64,000 nucleotides of DNA from Paralvinella palmiformis (GCA_025642065.1 JAODUP010000012.1:3207501-3271500), one strand, 5' to 3'; positions 12,240 through 24,372 are shown, counted from the stretch's first letter. Numbers and translations are program-made. Notes: a model not told the origin generated them from the letters alone.

Positions 12240-13150
12240 AGTCATTGCCATGATCCAATTATATATAAAACTGTGCGTCATTGATACAGATATGATATTT
12301 AATGCCACATTGCTGTAAAATTATCTTTAAATTAATCTTAAAATTAAGGATACATATTTCGTTCGATGAGAAGTTTAGGCAGTTTGTAATAGTCAACCCT
12401 GTCAAAAGCTTAAGAAGTATCGAGATCAACATAGAAATATAGGAGGAGAACAATTAACATTATAATATTTAATAATTTCTTTCCCCCCCCAAAAAAAAAA
12501 ACACATTTAGTTTTCGAATGGATCGATTTAAAGCCAAACTAGGAATCTGAAGAACGACAGACATATTCAGTTTGATCTATTATTGTTCTAATTCATTAAC
12601 TTATTTATTATACTATCAAGATTGACTATCTTTATAATTAGTAATATCAGTTCAGCCTTTCTTAGCTGAGTTAGGTATTGGAGAGATCGTTGTCAACAAC
12701 ACTTTATCAGATGATATGCCGTGTCTTAAGATGAGCTGAAAACAACAATGAGAGATGAACAGCCAACCAAGAACAACTATTAATCATGACATCCTACATT
12801 AAATTATTGATGTCATCATCTTTGTTAGCCTTCGGTTTACATAAGATGTTGATGACATCGTTGATATGAATGATATGATTACAGGTATATAAATTAGAAT
12901 GGCAGTCATGTACTGTCATATTCTCCAACATCGGCCTAAGTTTATCCATAATATTGGGGTCATAAGGTACACTGATGTATAATTGTTTACAGTTATATAG
13001 AAATAAATTACTAATCAGTTTACTTCCATTTGCGGAATCCAATCAATTTACGGTTGTTAAGCAGTTACCTTTTATACGTTCGACTTCATGTTAAAAAGGA
13101 CGATTATTGTTAAAATCCAGAGAAATTGTCATTCTATGAAAACTTCTCCA
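12240..13150 (-). mobile_element. Non-LTR retrotransposon fragment (linker and early RT domain)
   Basis: Reading the minus strand downward gives, across several frames, an ANGSKLISNLF..LYISVPYD segment, a CNHIIHINDVIN segment with KANKDDDIN, then INSC..LAVHLSLLF, then TTISPIPNSAKKGLTDITNYK. Near 12450-12330 come DLDTS-AFDRVDYYKL and LIERN. This order (linker, TISPIPK-type motif, ASKAFDRVDY of RT palm motif A) is the standard layout of the Jockey/CR1-type LINE ORF2. Frame changes and stops are frequent, so it is a dead 5'-truncated and 3'-truncated fragment. The exact clade is uncertain. Confidence 0.75.
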
Positions 13151-13199
13151 CTATTTGAGATGCGTCGGTAGTTAGAACGTCGCAGTCATAACTGTATTT

Positions 13200-13667
13200 T
13201 TATTGATGTTATATGGCATATCCAATTATGACTTCGATCGTCTTAAGCGAATCCAGAATAGTGCAACTCGCATAGTGGCAAATACTGGAAAATTTGATCA
13301 TATCACCCTAATTCTTCACAAACTGTATTGGCTATCTGTTAGACAGCGTATCCTTTTCATGATTTTACTAGCAACTTATAAATTATCAATGACGTGGCAC
13401 CTGAATACTTCTGTGAACTGTTGTCCATTAGAAAGTCATCCCGAAAACTCAGGTGCGTTTAATGCTGCAGCCCCTGCTTGATTTAAAAACACACCTGTTA
13501 CGGTAACTTTCACAGATCACTAATGAATATCGTTTAAATGTCTTATTGTTTTTTTAAGACATATTATTTAATATCACTGTAAAGCGCATTTGAGTGGCTC
13601 CTGCTAGTAAGGGCGGTTTATTAAATATATTATTGTTATTATTATTTTTATTATTATTATTATTATT
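13200..13667 (+). mobile_element. L2/CR1-like LINE 3' end
   Basis: The frame at 13203-13481 reads LYGISNYDFDRLKRIQNSATRIV, followed by KFDHITLILHKLYWLSVRQRI and ILLATYKL. This is the classic C-terminal region of L2/CR1-clade ORF2 (thumb region after the RT palm). The frame decays after the ATYKL motif, although WHLNTSVNCC still resembles the usual LAPEYLCELL segment out of register. A 3' untranslated stretch follows with TGTAAAGCGCATTTGAG and GGGCGGTTTATTAAAT, ending in (ATT)n at about 13625-13667. It is a severely 5'-truncated insertion, as is usual for LINEs. Confidence 0.85.
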
Positions 13668-13669
13668 AA

Positions 13670-13838
13670 GACGTTTAAAATATTTCCAGTTTTATGAAAC
13701 ACGAACCGTTATTTCATGCTATAAATTAGCTTAGTGTTTAGGCTCATATTTTGTATTATATTACTGCTGCTACTACTACTACTACTACTACTTCTACTAC
13801 TACTACTACTATAGTAGTTGTTATTGTTGTTGTTCTTT
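13670..13838 (+). repeat. Left arm of a 2.4-kb inverted repeat pair, ending in (TAC)n
   Basis: 13670-13785 is the reverse complement of 15960-16075 with only a few differences over about 115 bp. Shared landmarks are CGTTTAAAATATTTCCAG, TTTATGAAACACGAACC and TAGCTTAGTGTT. Both arms run into a (TAC)n/(GTA)n tract and then a GTT/AAC-rich tract. The left arm starts directly at the end of the LINE's (ATT)n tail. Confidence 0.9.
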
Positions 13839-14023
13839 GTAGCCTGTATGCACCTATTGTACTACAGAAACACTGGACTTCTTGTACATTTCTTTTGCCC
13901 TTAGAGATATATACTCATCTATATGGCCTTTAATATATAATCGTAGAGATACTCTAGTTAATCAATATCATCCAGTTCATCCGATACACTCAGATCTACA
14001 AGAAGAAGAAGAAACATTCTGGT

Positions 14024-14100
14024 ATTTCGGCCTGTATTGCCTGTATGTTGACCTATATTGCCTGTATTTTGGCCTGTATTTTGGCCTTTATTGCCTGCAT
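14024..14100. repeat. Short degenerate tandem repeat
   Basis: Seven or so imperfect units of GCCTGTATTTTG or shorter, in the spacer between the inverted-repeat arms. It codes for no recognisable protein. Confidence 0.7.
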
Positions 14101-14189
14101 GAAATAATTTCACTTGACACAGAATACTTCCGCAAAGATACATCGATGTTAATAACAAACTGACCAGACAAGATAGAAGACGTATAGCC

Positions 14190-14500
14190 ACCTTTGATAA
14201 AATTATCATCTTCACGAGATATAACAAGATCTTAGATGTGTCTCTGTCTATGTGTTTATTGTTGCGAATGCTGTTTACGATGGCCTACTTAATAAGGCCA
14301 ATCAATTGTTTCGTATATGTAGTCCTCTGGCAATCCCAATGTGTATTGAAATTACCTAATATCAACAGATGACCATTTTTCATATCAAGAGAATCAAGAA
14401 ACTCCGAAATTTCGCTAAGGAAATTTGAGCTTACGGATCACTTTCTTGGTTCTTTGTAATCGGTAATTAATGGATACGCGATCACACCTAATCTCACCAA
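14190..14500 (-). mobile_element. LINE endonuclease-domain fragment
   Basis: The minus strand reads SSNFLSEISEFLDSLDMKNG then HLLILGNFNTHWD. The [G-D/N-F-N-x-H-W-D] motif preceded by a FLxEFxxFL segment is diagnostic of the apurinic-type endonuclease of L2/CR1-like LINEs. The normal GDFN aspartate is N here (GNFN), so the copy is catalytically compromised as well as truncated. It lies between the arms of the 13.7/16.0 kb inverted repeat and opposite in orientation to the LINE end at 13.2 kb. Confidence 0.75.
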
Positions 14501-14504
14501 ATAG

Positions 14505-14645
14505 AAAATTCAGTTGATAATATTCGAATGACCTCATCAGATGAAACACCCCACAGATATAGGTAAGACTGGGATCCGAACTCAAGACCTGGATAATCGA
14601 AGTAGAATGCCCAAACAATATCGCCACACGAGCCCCTTAAAAGAT
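14505..14645 (-). mobile_element. tRNA-like SINE head
   Basis: On the minus strand a possible A box (TGTGGCGATATTGTTTGG, about 14629-14609) is followed 40-odd bases on by a B-box-like GAGTTCGGATCCC (about 14585-14571). Length and spacing fit a degenerate tRNA. It sits directly upstream of the LINE endonuclease piece in the same orientation. No tail or target-site duplication is identified. Confidence 0.5.
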
Positions 14646-14649
14646 AAAA

Positions 14650-15579
14650 AAGGTTTATTAAACGCAGGATATTCCTCAAAAAGGCTCAGATCAAAGGTTA
14701 AGCATCAGTCTATATTTGAGTGAATATATATATATAATCTAATCGGAAATTATATTTATTTTCTTAGTTATAATCTATATTTATTCGCCATATATTCGTT
14801 TTAATACCATTACAATATTAGTCTGAACTACATCAGGCGTTACCCAAACCTCAGCTACTGCTAATATTGTTGTCATCGTGCAGGGGATGATGTTGTTGGA
14901 TTCATAGATTAAAGAAAACAAAAAGGCGGACAATATTATATGTAAAATACAAACATTAAGATCGTCATATTATCTCCTGTTGGTATACACTTACGATAGA
15001 TATTTACATCGGCCACTGGCGGTTTGTGTATAGTTAATATTTATAAGAAAATTAACATAAAACCTGTTTTGTTAAATATTCTTGAAAGACATAGCAATAA
15101 AAACGAACTCCATCGCTTACATAAAGCCATAGTTGCTATAATATTGTCGACAAAATTATATTGTCCCCAACTAGCAATATAATGACTAAATTATTTTCTG
15201 TTTTATTTATCTGTTATCAATGTTAATATTGTACATTAAAGTTATACAAACGTTTCTCAGTGTACCACTAGCATAGGAATATAATCATATTTCGTCTAGG
15301 AAGTTGTAAATATGATTCCAGTGAAAGAAAGCCTAGTCGAGACATTTATCTTTATACAATAGCCTTGTAATGGCTCCTTGTCTTCTTGGTACACTCTTTA
15401 CGTTTCAAGAAAACCATAAACAGTTTTATGTCTATATATAACCGGTAGTGAAGGGCTGCTGTTTATGGATCCGTTTTTCGGTTGTTTTGTTTTTTGACAG
15501 ATCTTTACCGAATGACTCTTTCTGCTCAAACAAAGAAGACATTCCCAATTAGAATATACGATATATCATTGATCGGGAA

Positions 15580-15580
<1 letters not shown>
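14650..15580. other. AT-rich stretch, no gene seen
   Basis: Very AT-rich unique sequence between the SINE head and the TC/TG microsatellite. Nothing recognised. Confidence 0.55.
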
Positions 15581-15584
<4 letters not shown>

Positions 15585-15632
<48 letters not shown>

Positions 15633-15669
15633 TGTGTGTGTCTGTGTGCGTGTCTGTGTGTGTGTGTGC

Positions 15670-15729
<60 letters not shown>
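15585..15729. repeat. Compound (TC)n-(TG)n microsatellite
   Basis: About 15 TC units run directly into about 57 TG units with a few TCTG/CG interruptions. The long open frames here are simple translations of the dinucleotide. Confidence 0.98.
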
Positions 15730-15731
<2 letters not shown>

Positions 15732-15881
15732 GGGGCGTTTGTTTTGGTAGACAAATACTGGTTTAATATCACACAACAAGCATGATGCCACACACTCATA
15801 TATATGCTTTCACTTAGTTGATTGCATACATAGCGAGTATTTATACAGTGGATTTGTCACGATGTTGATGCTGATGATATT

Positions 15882-15934
15882 GCAAGAACAACAACAACTA
15901 ATAATAATAATAATAATAATATTAATAATAATAA

Positions 15935-15982
<48 letters not shown>

Positions 15983-16075
15983 CAATAAGAATACAAAATA
16001 TGAGCCTAACACTAAGCTAATTTATAGCATGAAATAATGGTTCGTGTTTCATAAAACTGGAAATATTTTAAACGC
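15882..16075 (-). repeat. Right arm of the inverted repeat pair with AAC/AAT/AGT trinucleotides
   Basis: The unique part at 15983-16075 plus the adjoining (GTA)n tract is the near-identical reverse complement of 13670-13785. The outer boundary in both arms is at CGTTTAAAATATT. The high identity compared with the decayed LINEs nearby suggests a younger duplication or gene conversion between the arms. Confidence 0.9.
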
Positions 16076-16229
16076 AGATTTGTCATTAGCTAAATTTACG
16101 AAAGGAAGGTTATTGTCCACATAAAGGAAATATTTCTTAAATATGTAATGCTTAGAACAGTTACCAAAAATTCCACAATAATTATCACCAAATATACCTG
16201 ATATCATAGATATAGGGAAATAATCCAAA

Positions 16230-16770
16230 TTACTGGAGGGCCGCCATTATGGCTGCACCGGAAGCCAGACTCGAAGGCGGGAAGGAGAAAGCTCAAATGC
16301 TCTGACATCGTATGAGCCCGCTCTAGACTAACGCGGATTATAGTTGCTCTTGAGCTTTAATATATCAGCCATTTTTAATCATCTTCCTCTTCTGATGTTC
16401 CTTCCGGCTAAAAAGTGATATGGTTCTACGTCATTCATGACGTAATTTTAACAAGATAATTGCGTTTTGTTCTGGAATAATTCTTCGCTCGCACTTGTTT
16501 ACATGCTTTTGCACGGGCTCTACAGACTTCCAGTGAAACTGCTGTGTTCAAGTGACGTTAGCATTCAAGAGCTTCCTGTCTCTGTTTAGCTTCAAAATGG
16601 CGGCATCCACAGGGCATTAAAAGTCGATTAATCAGCACTTTGAACTGGATTATTTAATGTGTGGATGATCGTTTAAACATGTTGACATCATTTATTATAT
16701 ATGTGAACATATATGTATTAGAAATGAAAATTTTTGAAATGAAGATGGACTATCCCTTTAAGGCAATATC
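16230..16770. other. Possible non-autonomous element or unique sequence
   Basis: Contains two phrases with the composition of dispersed repeats (GCCGCCATTATGGCTGC and CAAAATGGCGGCATCC, roughly 350 bp apart and partly inverted) and ends with TATCCCTTTAAGG. No matching terminal inverted repeat could be confirmed, so the call stays open. Confidence 0.25.
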
Positions 16771-16804
16771 TACTAGATAGTAATTTTACTGAATCATAGC
16801 TAAT

Positions 16805-16999
16805 GATGATTGATGATTGATGTTTTACGGGCATTTGTTTGCACAAGGTAGGCTAAATGGGCCGAGCGACCTCCGAATGTAATGAGGCGAAGTCAAAGAC
16901 GAAACAACCTTCAGATATGCCCACGCCGAGATTCGAACACGGGTGGTAGTGATCTGTGGTCCAACACGCTACCGCTAGACCGTAGAGGCGCCCTAAGAT
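16805..16999 (-). mobile_element. GAT-tailed tRNA-derived SINE, copy 1
   Basis: The minus strand begins GGCGCCTC. An A-box-like TGGTCTAGCGGTAGCG comes first, then the B box GTGTTCGAATC (16940-16930), about tRNA length in all. A tRNA-unrelated body follows with GAAACGAC-type and GGCCCATTTAGCC blocks, ending in GTAAAACATCAATC and (ATC)n. The flanks carry TGAATCATAGCTAAT at 16790 and TGAATCACGGCTAAT at 17000, a 15-bp target-site duplication with two differences. Such SINEs are transcribed by RNA polymerase III and moved by a partner LINE. Confidence 0.9.
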
Positions 17000-17089
17000 T
17001 GAATCACGGCTAATTAAAATTGGTCTTAGTACGTTAAAACCCTTATTGTAATGTCCACTCATCAAGGTAAGATATTAGAAGTATTTCGA

Positions 17090-17485
17090 TGTGTTTTAAT
17101 TGATGTTTTATGTTTCTCATACGGTTGTTTTGTTGTTCGGGGTGAATCCTCAGGCTGTCGCTTATTCAGCACAGCCTCTATGTTGGAGTGGTTGAGAAAC
17201 AGCCTCCCCCACCACTCACAGGGGAGCAGTACGGACAGATGGAGCCGAAATACCCTGAGGGTGGTCACTGCCAGAGTGTTTTACGGCTTCACGTGGGTTT
17301 TAACATCCCCTTTATTTTAAATAATTCAGTGAAGACGGCAGCGCCATGTAACGTGGTCAGCCACCCACGATATAGTGAGCCGAGAAATTAATCTCTGGAA
17401 AAGTATCGACCTCTTGTGGGGTTCGAACCTGTGACCGTTGGCACCAAGTGCCGGGTACTTAACCACTAGGCCACCGAAATTCCCA
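17090..17485 (-). mobile_element. Second tRNA-derived SINE family
   Basis: On the minus strand an A box (GGTGGCCTAGTGGTTAAG, about 17476-17459) is followed by a B box (AGGTTCGAACCCC, about 17431-17419). The long body contains GGGATGTTAAAACCC and CGTAAAACACTC, and the tail is near ACATAAAACATCAATT at about 17095. At close to 400 bp it is longer than the GAT-tailed family and its body is different, apart from a similar AAAACATCAAT end. Target-site duplication not resolved. Confidence 0.8.
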
Positions 17486-17489
17486 TACA

Positions 17490-18350
17490 GTTATTTACAG
17501 TTATTTGCGTTTTTGTATTCGTTGTGTAAACTGAATACTTAGGATCACTGCATAGTGATACGACTTTAAAGTTCACTTTTAGAAAAGTTAAATAACTACG
17601 GGTTGTCGTTAACAACAAAACTCTTACAAATGACCTGCACGCATCGTGTTTGACATCAACATTCTTCCACGATTTAATCATAAATCAGGTCATATATCAC
17701 ACCTTCTTTTCACAAAATAGATCGGGTGCCACAAAACCGGGCGTATTCATTTAAAGATTCACCAACAATTTATAAATCCACAGCGCACCTGTATATCTGT
17801 GGGATTCGTTGTCTGTGACATAGTTGTTATGCAATCTAAGATAGTCCTGTCAGATACCGTTACGATTTACGTATAACAACTGAGGTAATATGACGGTAGT
17901 ACATTTCTTTTCGTCATCTCCAATATTTCAAGGAGAATCATTGAAAAATATTTCTCAAACATTTTACCATATCAATGATATAATTTTTTTCATTTCTAAG
18001 TTTTAGATATAAAAAAAGGGAAAAGAGCTTCGTAGATTGAAAGTACCATCACAGCATCGTTGTAGGAAGATGGCCTAGGCTTTATTGGTCCCTAAATCTC
18101 CAGATAAATTGTTACCTTTAAGAAATGTTATTATCGTCTATGAGCAAAATGTATGTAAATGGAAATTAAGAAATAAACTATTTATATATAGCATCATCAC
18201 TTAATCTACTTCAGGTATCAACGTGCTTTCCCAGCGAAAGGAAATCGTCGATCAATTCAATGAAAATCATCAGTCCATTATGCCAATATGAAAATACCTT
18301 TTTCTTAATTGCGTCATGCTTTCGAAGGCCGACACATTGGTAGTTTCAGA
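17490..18350. other. AT-rich stretch, no gene seen
   Basis: Unique AT-rich sequence with short open frames only. Nothing recognised. Confidence 0.55.
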
Positions 18351-18356
18351 CTGCTT

Positions 18357-18417
18357 CGTTGTTGTTGTTGTTGTTGTTGTTGTTATTGTTGTTGTTGCTG
18401 CTGCTGCTGTTGTTGTT
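18357..18417. repeat. (GTT)n/(GCT)n microsatellite
   Basis: About 20 trinucleotide units, mainly GTT with a block of GCT. Confidence 0.95.
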
Positions 18418-18676
18418 TTCGATTACGTTTTAAAAAATTAACGAATCATGAAAAATTGGATAATTTCGTCATCGACCAAAGAGATGAAATTTAAATTAAC
18501 TCATAAGGAAACAGCCTGTGTTTTGCTTCATAAGTGAGATTAAGTGCTGGAACATCTCTGTTTCATTTTCCTAGACGTTAATTCTGCCACAGCAGTAGCT
18601 TATTCGTAAAACAGTACGTCGCCATTAATACTTAAAGGGCTTTTTAATCGCATAGCATTTATCAATTCAGACATAA

Positions 18677-18794
18677 ATGGACTGGGACATATTGAAATGG
18701 ACTGGGACATATTGAAATGGGCTGGGACATATTGAAATGGACTGGGACATATTGAAATGGACTGGGACATATTGAAATGGGCTGGGACATATTG
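18677..18794. repeat. 20-bp tandem repeat with a 60-bp higher-order pattern
   Basis: Unit ACTGGGACATATTGAAATGG, nearly six copies with no other change except the first base. It runs a, a, g, a, a, g, so two 60-bp trimers are evident. A minus-strand open frame runs through it as a 20-residue cycle with no other protein-like feature. Confidence 0.97.
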
Positions 18795-20940
18795 CGCCGC
18801 GCTATCCATCCCTTTGTCGCACAGCAGCAGTATTGCTCCGATATAACGTATAAATAGTGCTCGCCTACTTACCACGAAATGATATAAGTGTTACAGGTCA
18901 AACAGATGAATGATCGGCGGAATAGCGATCCTCCATCCAATGGTCTCGAGTGTACTCGGCTGGAAAATATCGTTATGGAAGCTTCCGATTTGAAGGATGT
19001 CATCTTCAGATTCCATCATGGCCGCAAAACAAATCCGCCATAAACTGGTTGACAGTCAGTCAGCTGACTCGCTGTAAGAGAACGTGCAAAAGCCATAACC
19101 GGATGACGAATAGCTTCTTTTATTCGATTCGACAGATTTATTAAAGCGCCATTGATTTGATTATAACTAGAAGTGTTAATATAATGTCGGTCGGCCGATC
19201 TGTATCAACCTTGAACCGACTTCAATGGTGAGGCCACTATACGAGTTAACAGTATTCTAGCGTATGCATTATCACGAAAGCTAGATTTTAACATTGTTTT
19301 TCTCCTATTACGGTTCTAGTTAATTAAATCCATCATTTGGCTACCTTTGATCAGTTCAAAAATAATTATTTCCTTGATAATTTACCGACTACTAGACTAT
19401 GGATGTGAATATCTTCGCTTCGAGCGTCCGATTAAAGTAAATATCTAGCCAATGATCTATTTCATAAGAACAGTCAAATAATACGATGCGAAAATGTAAC
19501 AGTTAACTGTTTTTTAACTCAAATATCTATTAGATTTTTTTGTTTTAGAATGGCAAATGTCATATTTTAGAAGACACTTATTATGGGTTACACAGGGAGT
19601 GTCATCTCAGATTCTTATACCTGCTCATGAAACTCTGGATCATTCACAGTCATTTAGAACAGGGATAATTCTACGTTTTGTGTCTACGTAATAGATCTTG
19701 AATGATAGCGGTGATGAGCAGAAGATGTATTTTCTTTCTTGTTGGTATCGCATTTGGAAAACTAATGGCATTTTCTTTAGCACTAATTACAAGGACGAAT
19801 GACAAAGTGACGAGCCAACAATACGTTGTGCAAAAAAGAAGTTTGCGGTTCAGCACTCTTCATATGAAATGCAATACGATAACAAGCGATATCTTCTTCT
19901 TGACACTAAAATGTCTCGCTACGTGTGTTCTGTTTATATGAGTGGATAAACTCCATTTTAAGCAATCTGAAACATTAAATAGTGTTCCATAAAAATTAAG
20001 ATGGCTTCCATTAGTCTCCGTACATGGTACATGACGGAAATGACACCATTAGGTCTAACCTTTGTATTATAATACTGACTAATAACATATTTTTTTAAAA
20101 AAATTATATATATATAAAAAAAAAACATTAATTCCACAATTAATGTTAATCACATCATTTATAAGGAACATCTTTATTTCAGTCAGTACATCATCATTCT
20201 TTACTGGAGAATTGTCATTCACTTCCGTTAATATAAAAAAATAGATTTGTTTTCTATCTGTATTAGTTTTCTCAGAAACGAGTTCCGTCTTCCACGAAGA
20301 CTAAAACGAAATAGTTAGAGATCGTGTTGGTTGTTTTATTTTTAAGAAAAGATACATCTAGTATCACCAAATAACTCCCTTTTTTTAATTTAGTCATTAA
20401 TGGTGAAATTAAACTTAGCATTTTGTCATAAATTAAATTATTGATATGTATTTGTCAATTTAATACACAATGTTGTCCATTACATTTCTAAGATAAGTTT
20501 GTTTAGATGATCAACGGTGAGCCAAGACAGTCCAGACAATTATTAGCTCAGCTATGGGCTAATTAGAAACATGGCGCTCGTTAGTGTGCTAGGTTAATAC
20601 CGTTTTTGATCAGTTATTACAATCATTGTATATAAGATCACGTGATGGATTTATACCCCAATGAAGGATCACATAAAAAGAGAATGGAATGTTGTAAGTG
20701 AGGGAAACTAAATATACACGGAAATAATTATTTTTATGCTAATCTAATTAAATATAATTAATCTTGTGTTCCTCTACGGCACACGAAACATACTGATATG
20801 AAAGGGATCTACTTCTCAGATCTAAATTATACGTTACTATCTTAACAACTAGCGTTCTGTTGTGACGTCTGATAGGTTACCGGCCATTTGCATATATCGA
20901 ATATGTAATCAGTTCCGATATTTAAACAATATACTACAAA
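18795..20940. other. AT-rich stretch, no gene seen
   Basis: Unique, AT-rich sequence with occasional short A or T runs. I recognise no coding region, RNA or mobile element. Confidence 0.55.
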
Positions 20941-21032
20941 TTCACACACACACAAACATACACACACGCACACACACATATACACACATACATACATACA
21001 TACATACATACACACACACACATACAAACACA
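20941..21032. repeat. (CA)n/(CATA)n microsatellite
   Basis: Interrupted CA and ACAT repeats. Confidence 0.95.
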
Positions 21033-21147
21033 TATGACAAGTGAAATAAGTCACATACAAAATAATAAGTGATTACAGATGTACTTTCAGCAAAATGACC
21101 TGATATCATGATTTACCAATATATATCACGGTAATGTCATGTTTTAA

Positions 21148-21273
<126 letters not shown>

Positions 21274-21433
21274 CCGTTGATTTTTAAAATGAAGAAAAAT
21301 TGCGTAATTATAAAGAACTGCAAACGTGTAAAACATATTAATTTAACCTGTAGTCCCTTATTATATAGTATATACTGGATAGTGATATCTAGTATTTATT
21401 AATTCATCAAACATCAGGACATTGCGATTTATA

Positions 21434-21434
<1 letters not shown>

Positions 21435-21499
<65 letters not shown>
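21435..21499. repeat. (ATT)n microsatellite
   Basis: About 21 uninterrupted trinucleotide units. Confidence 0.97.
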
Positions 21500-23330
21500 G
21501 TAATAGATTATTATTTATTCTGATAATGCGTGCAATTCCACGATACACCAAAACACAATATAAATCCGGATATCATTTTCCAGGTATCTTTAACATAAAC
21601 CTGCCAGATGACGGACAAACTGATAACACAGCGTCCATCAGGAGACAACAATAATCACGTGATGTGTGGGAATAATCTCTGGTGTGGATGTTATCAAAAT
21701 AAAAGGCGAAGGTCAGACAAACAGTAAAAATGACGATTAACGAAAATCATAACACTATCTTATCATTATTGTATACTTCAGTTATCATCATCATGATTTC
21801 CCCGAGGGAGGATACGATCGTTCCTATCCATTAACATTAATATTCATATTCGTCGACATAAATACAGATGGTTGAATCACGGTTTACAGTCTTCCCCCCC
21901 CCCCCCCCCCAACAGCCATCTAACCATCCATCGCTAATAGTTCGAGATTATTTTCAGTTCTAAAAGAAAGCTAAATATTTCTCCACTTTACAAACAGGAT
22001 TTTAGTCGACTGCAGTAGAGCTCATAGTTTGTTCCATTTCTGATGAAGACCATCTTCGCGCGATCGTCTTTATTATTTTACCAATAAAACATTACGGCGA
22101 ATGGTTTTGGTATCTTGATCGTTTCTCATTTTTTAAATGTACCTATTAACACGAATAAGTACGAAATATTCGCTACGAATTTTGAATTGAATACTACAAC
22201 TAATTGGAAAACATCTAGATGTTGCTGACCCGATAGATGCCATCTTTACGTCGTCATTGTAGTCGAGTGAAGTATCTGAGAACTAATTGCCGATCATTCA
22301 GTTACAATATAATAAGGACGAATGAAGGTCACAAATAGACGAAGTGCCGCCTCTATTTAATTGAACACTGAACTTAATTATTAAAACGATACACTAGTTT
22401 TACTAATAGCTAGAAGCACTCATGAACTTTGTCTAAGTTAGTGTACTTTTAGCGTTGTATCAATTTTATTATGTTTCAATAATGAGATGATTTACTGCAT
22501 CGAGATGTACACATTATATTCCGCATCTCAGCAAATGCTATAACGGCAACTAACTGAAATAACTAAATTACAATTTTTTACGATTTTAAAATAAAACAAA
22601 ATAATTATAAAAACAAAACAGAAAGAACAACGCTACAAACACAACAAACAGCTGTAATCGCTTGTAATGTAGTATTCTTTCTAATTAGCTCACCGATGTG
22701 AGTTTTTCCTCTTCGACGTTTGTAACATTTTAATCTTGTTCAGATGAATAAGCTGGTCTCGTGTTCTGCAGTAAAAAAGTTCCAATCATTATATAATTTT
22801 CAATATTACAACATTGCTTTGCAAACGTCAATACTGGTTGCAAGAGTTTCAAAACTGTACCCATCAATGGCGGAAAGTGTGATCGGCTCTCAAAATCTTG
22901 TTACCGGAATATTTCCCGACTTTTTCAACTATCATACAGGTTACCCCACTGATATACAGTTATATACTACGGATTCAATTAGTCTTTGAAAATACATAAT
23001 TAGACCTGATTATTTTTTATTTTATTTTATTCGGCTTCCCTCACGTCTTACGTTATCGCCAACTCCGGTGTTTACGTTAAGAAATAGTTTAATAGTATAA
23101 AAATGTAGGATAGCTGTTGTTTTGTTGTTGTTGTTGTTCTTGTTGTTATTGATGTTGTTGTGTAACCACCAAAACATCACAAACCAGATGGGTTTTACTG
23201 TAATTAAGTTGATCACTCTATCAATAACATCATCCAAATAGAACCAGATATAAAAATAGAACGTGTAAATATTATTTTTATAAATAAGATATTGATCTTA
23301 ATTATTTTATTTTTACGGAAACTTGATTTA
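21500..23330. other. AT-rich stretch, no gene seen
   Basis: Contains a long C-run at about 21893-21910 and a GTT-rich tract at about 23117-23162. The open frame at 22744-22989 (81 codons) shows no domain, and I see no support for it as a gene. Confidence 0.5.
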
Positions 23331-24369
23331 TTTTAAATGTGTCAAAAGATCTTTGATGATGTCGCTCCAACCGGATCTATATTTCATCGTGCAGCTCTGA
23401 AATACAAACAAGATGTGGTAGTCGGGATTCTTCTGGATGTTTTAGTGTGAAACTCATTTGTGCTTTCAAACCTTCATGTTCTGACTTTTGTAGCGGAGTA
23501 ACGGGCTCGGTGCACGTGTACCGATTATGTACTATTTACACACAATTAATACGAATTTTCTGAAATCAGCATATTTTTTCAAAGCATTTTCATAATTTGC
23601 TGACGATCTTTCTACCAACAATGGCCATTTGTTGATCTTAGCTGATTTCAATAGACATTGGGATTACTAGAAAGATGGATACATAACACAACTGGCTAAC
23701 GTTCTCAGAACAGCCAATCTCAGGTAGCATGTGTCTAGTATTGGATCCACCTGAAATATTCTTCAACTGGTGGATGCCTATGATAGCATAGTGATGAACC
23801 TTGTGGATGAGCATGCTCCTCAAAGGACAAAGGATATGCCATGGCACAGTAATGATATACAGATCGCAAAATGACACAGAAGGTAATAGTAACGGCTGCG
23901 AATCAGGACCGGTTTGTATGCTGTTGTTTTTTAAATAAAATATTCAAGGTTAGTAAAAATAAAGTCTAAGACATCCTTGGTTCATCTAGAATCTTACAAT
24001 AAAAAAGGAAAGCATAAAAGGAAAATCAAAGGGCTGTTTTTAGTGTTTTGCATAAACTAATTTATAAAAATTCTCAAATATTATAAACTCGAACAAAGGT
24101 ATAGTCCATTCTATTAATAACTTGTTCTGTCAAAAGATTACATAGATTCACTTCTAGCACGTTAAAGCAGAGTGTACCATAAGTAGAAGAGACCATTGTA
24201 GATATATTTTAGGGTTTTACAAATACTGATATCAGATAGTTACTGAAACGGGTCAGCCAATGCCTTCTGTACAGTTGACCCTATGACAAAGGGTTTCAGA
24301 ATGTTCTAATAAGCTCATTTATAAAATTGTTACTAAATCAAGATTTATGAACGTTGTCTATATATATAA

Positions 24370-24372
<3 letters not shown>

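Noticed and set aside
16750..18640. MITE ending in CCTTTAAGG-type termini
   Set aside because: TCCCTTTAAG at 16752 and ACTTAAAGGG near 18626 are complementary for only about 8-9 bases, enclose unrelated SINEs, and show no target-site duplication.
22744..22989. 81-codon plus frame just upstream of the LINE as its 5' ORF
   Set aside because: No motif of a LINE ORF1 or endonuclease is visible, and the distance and frame do not connect.
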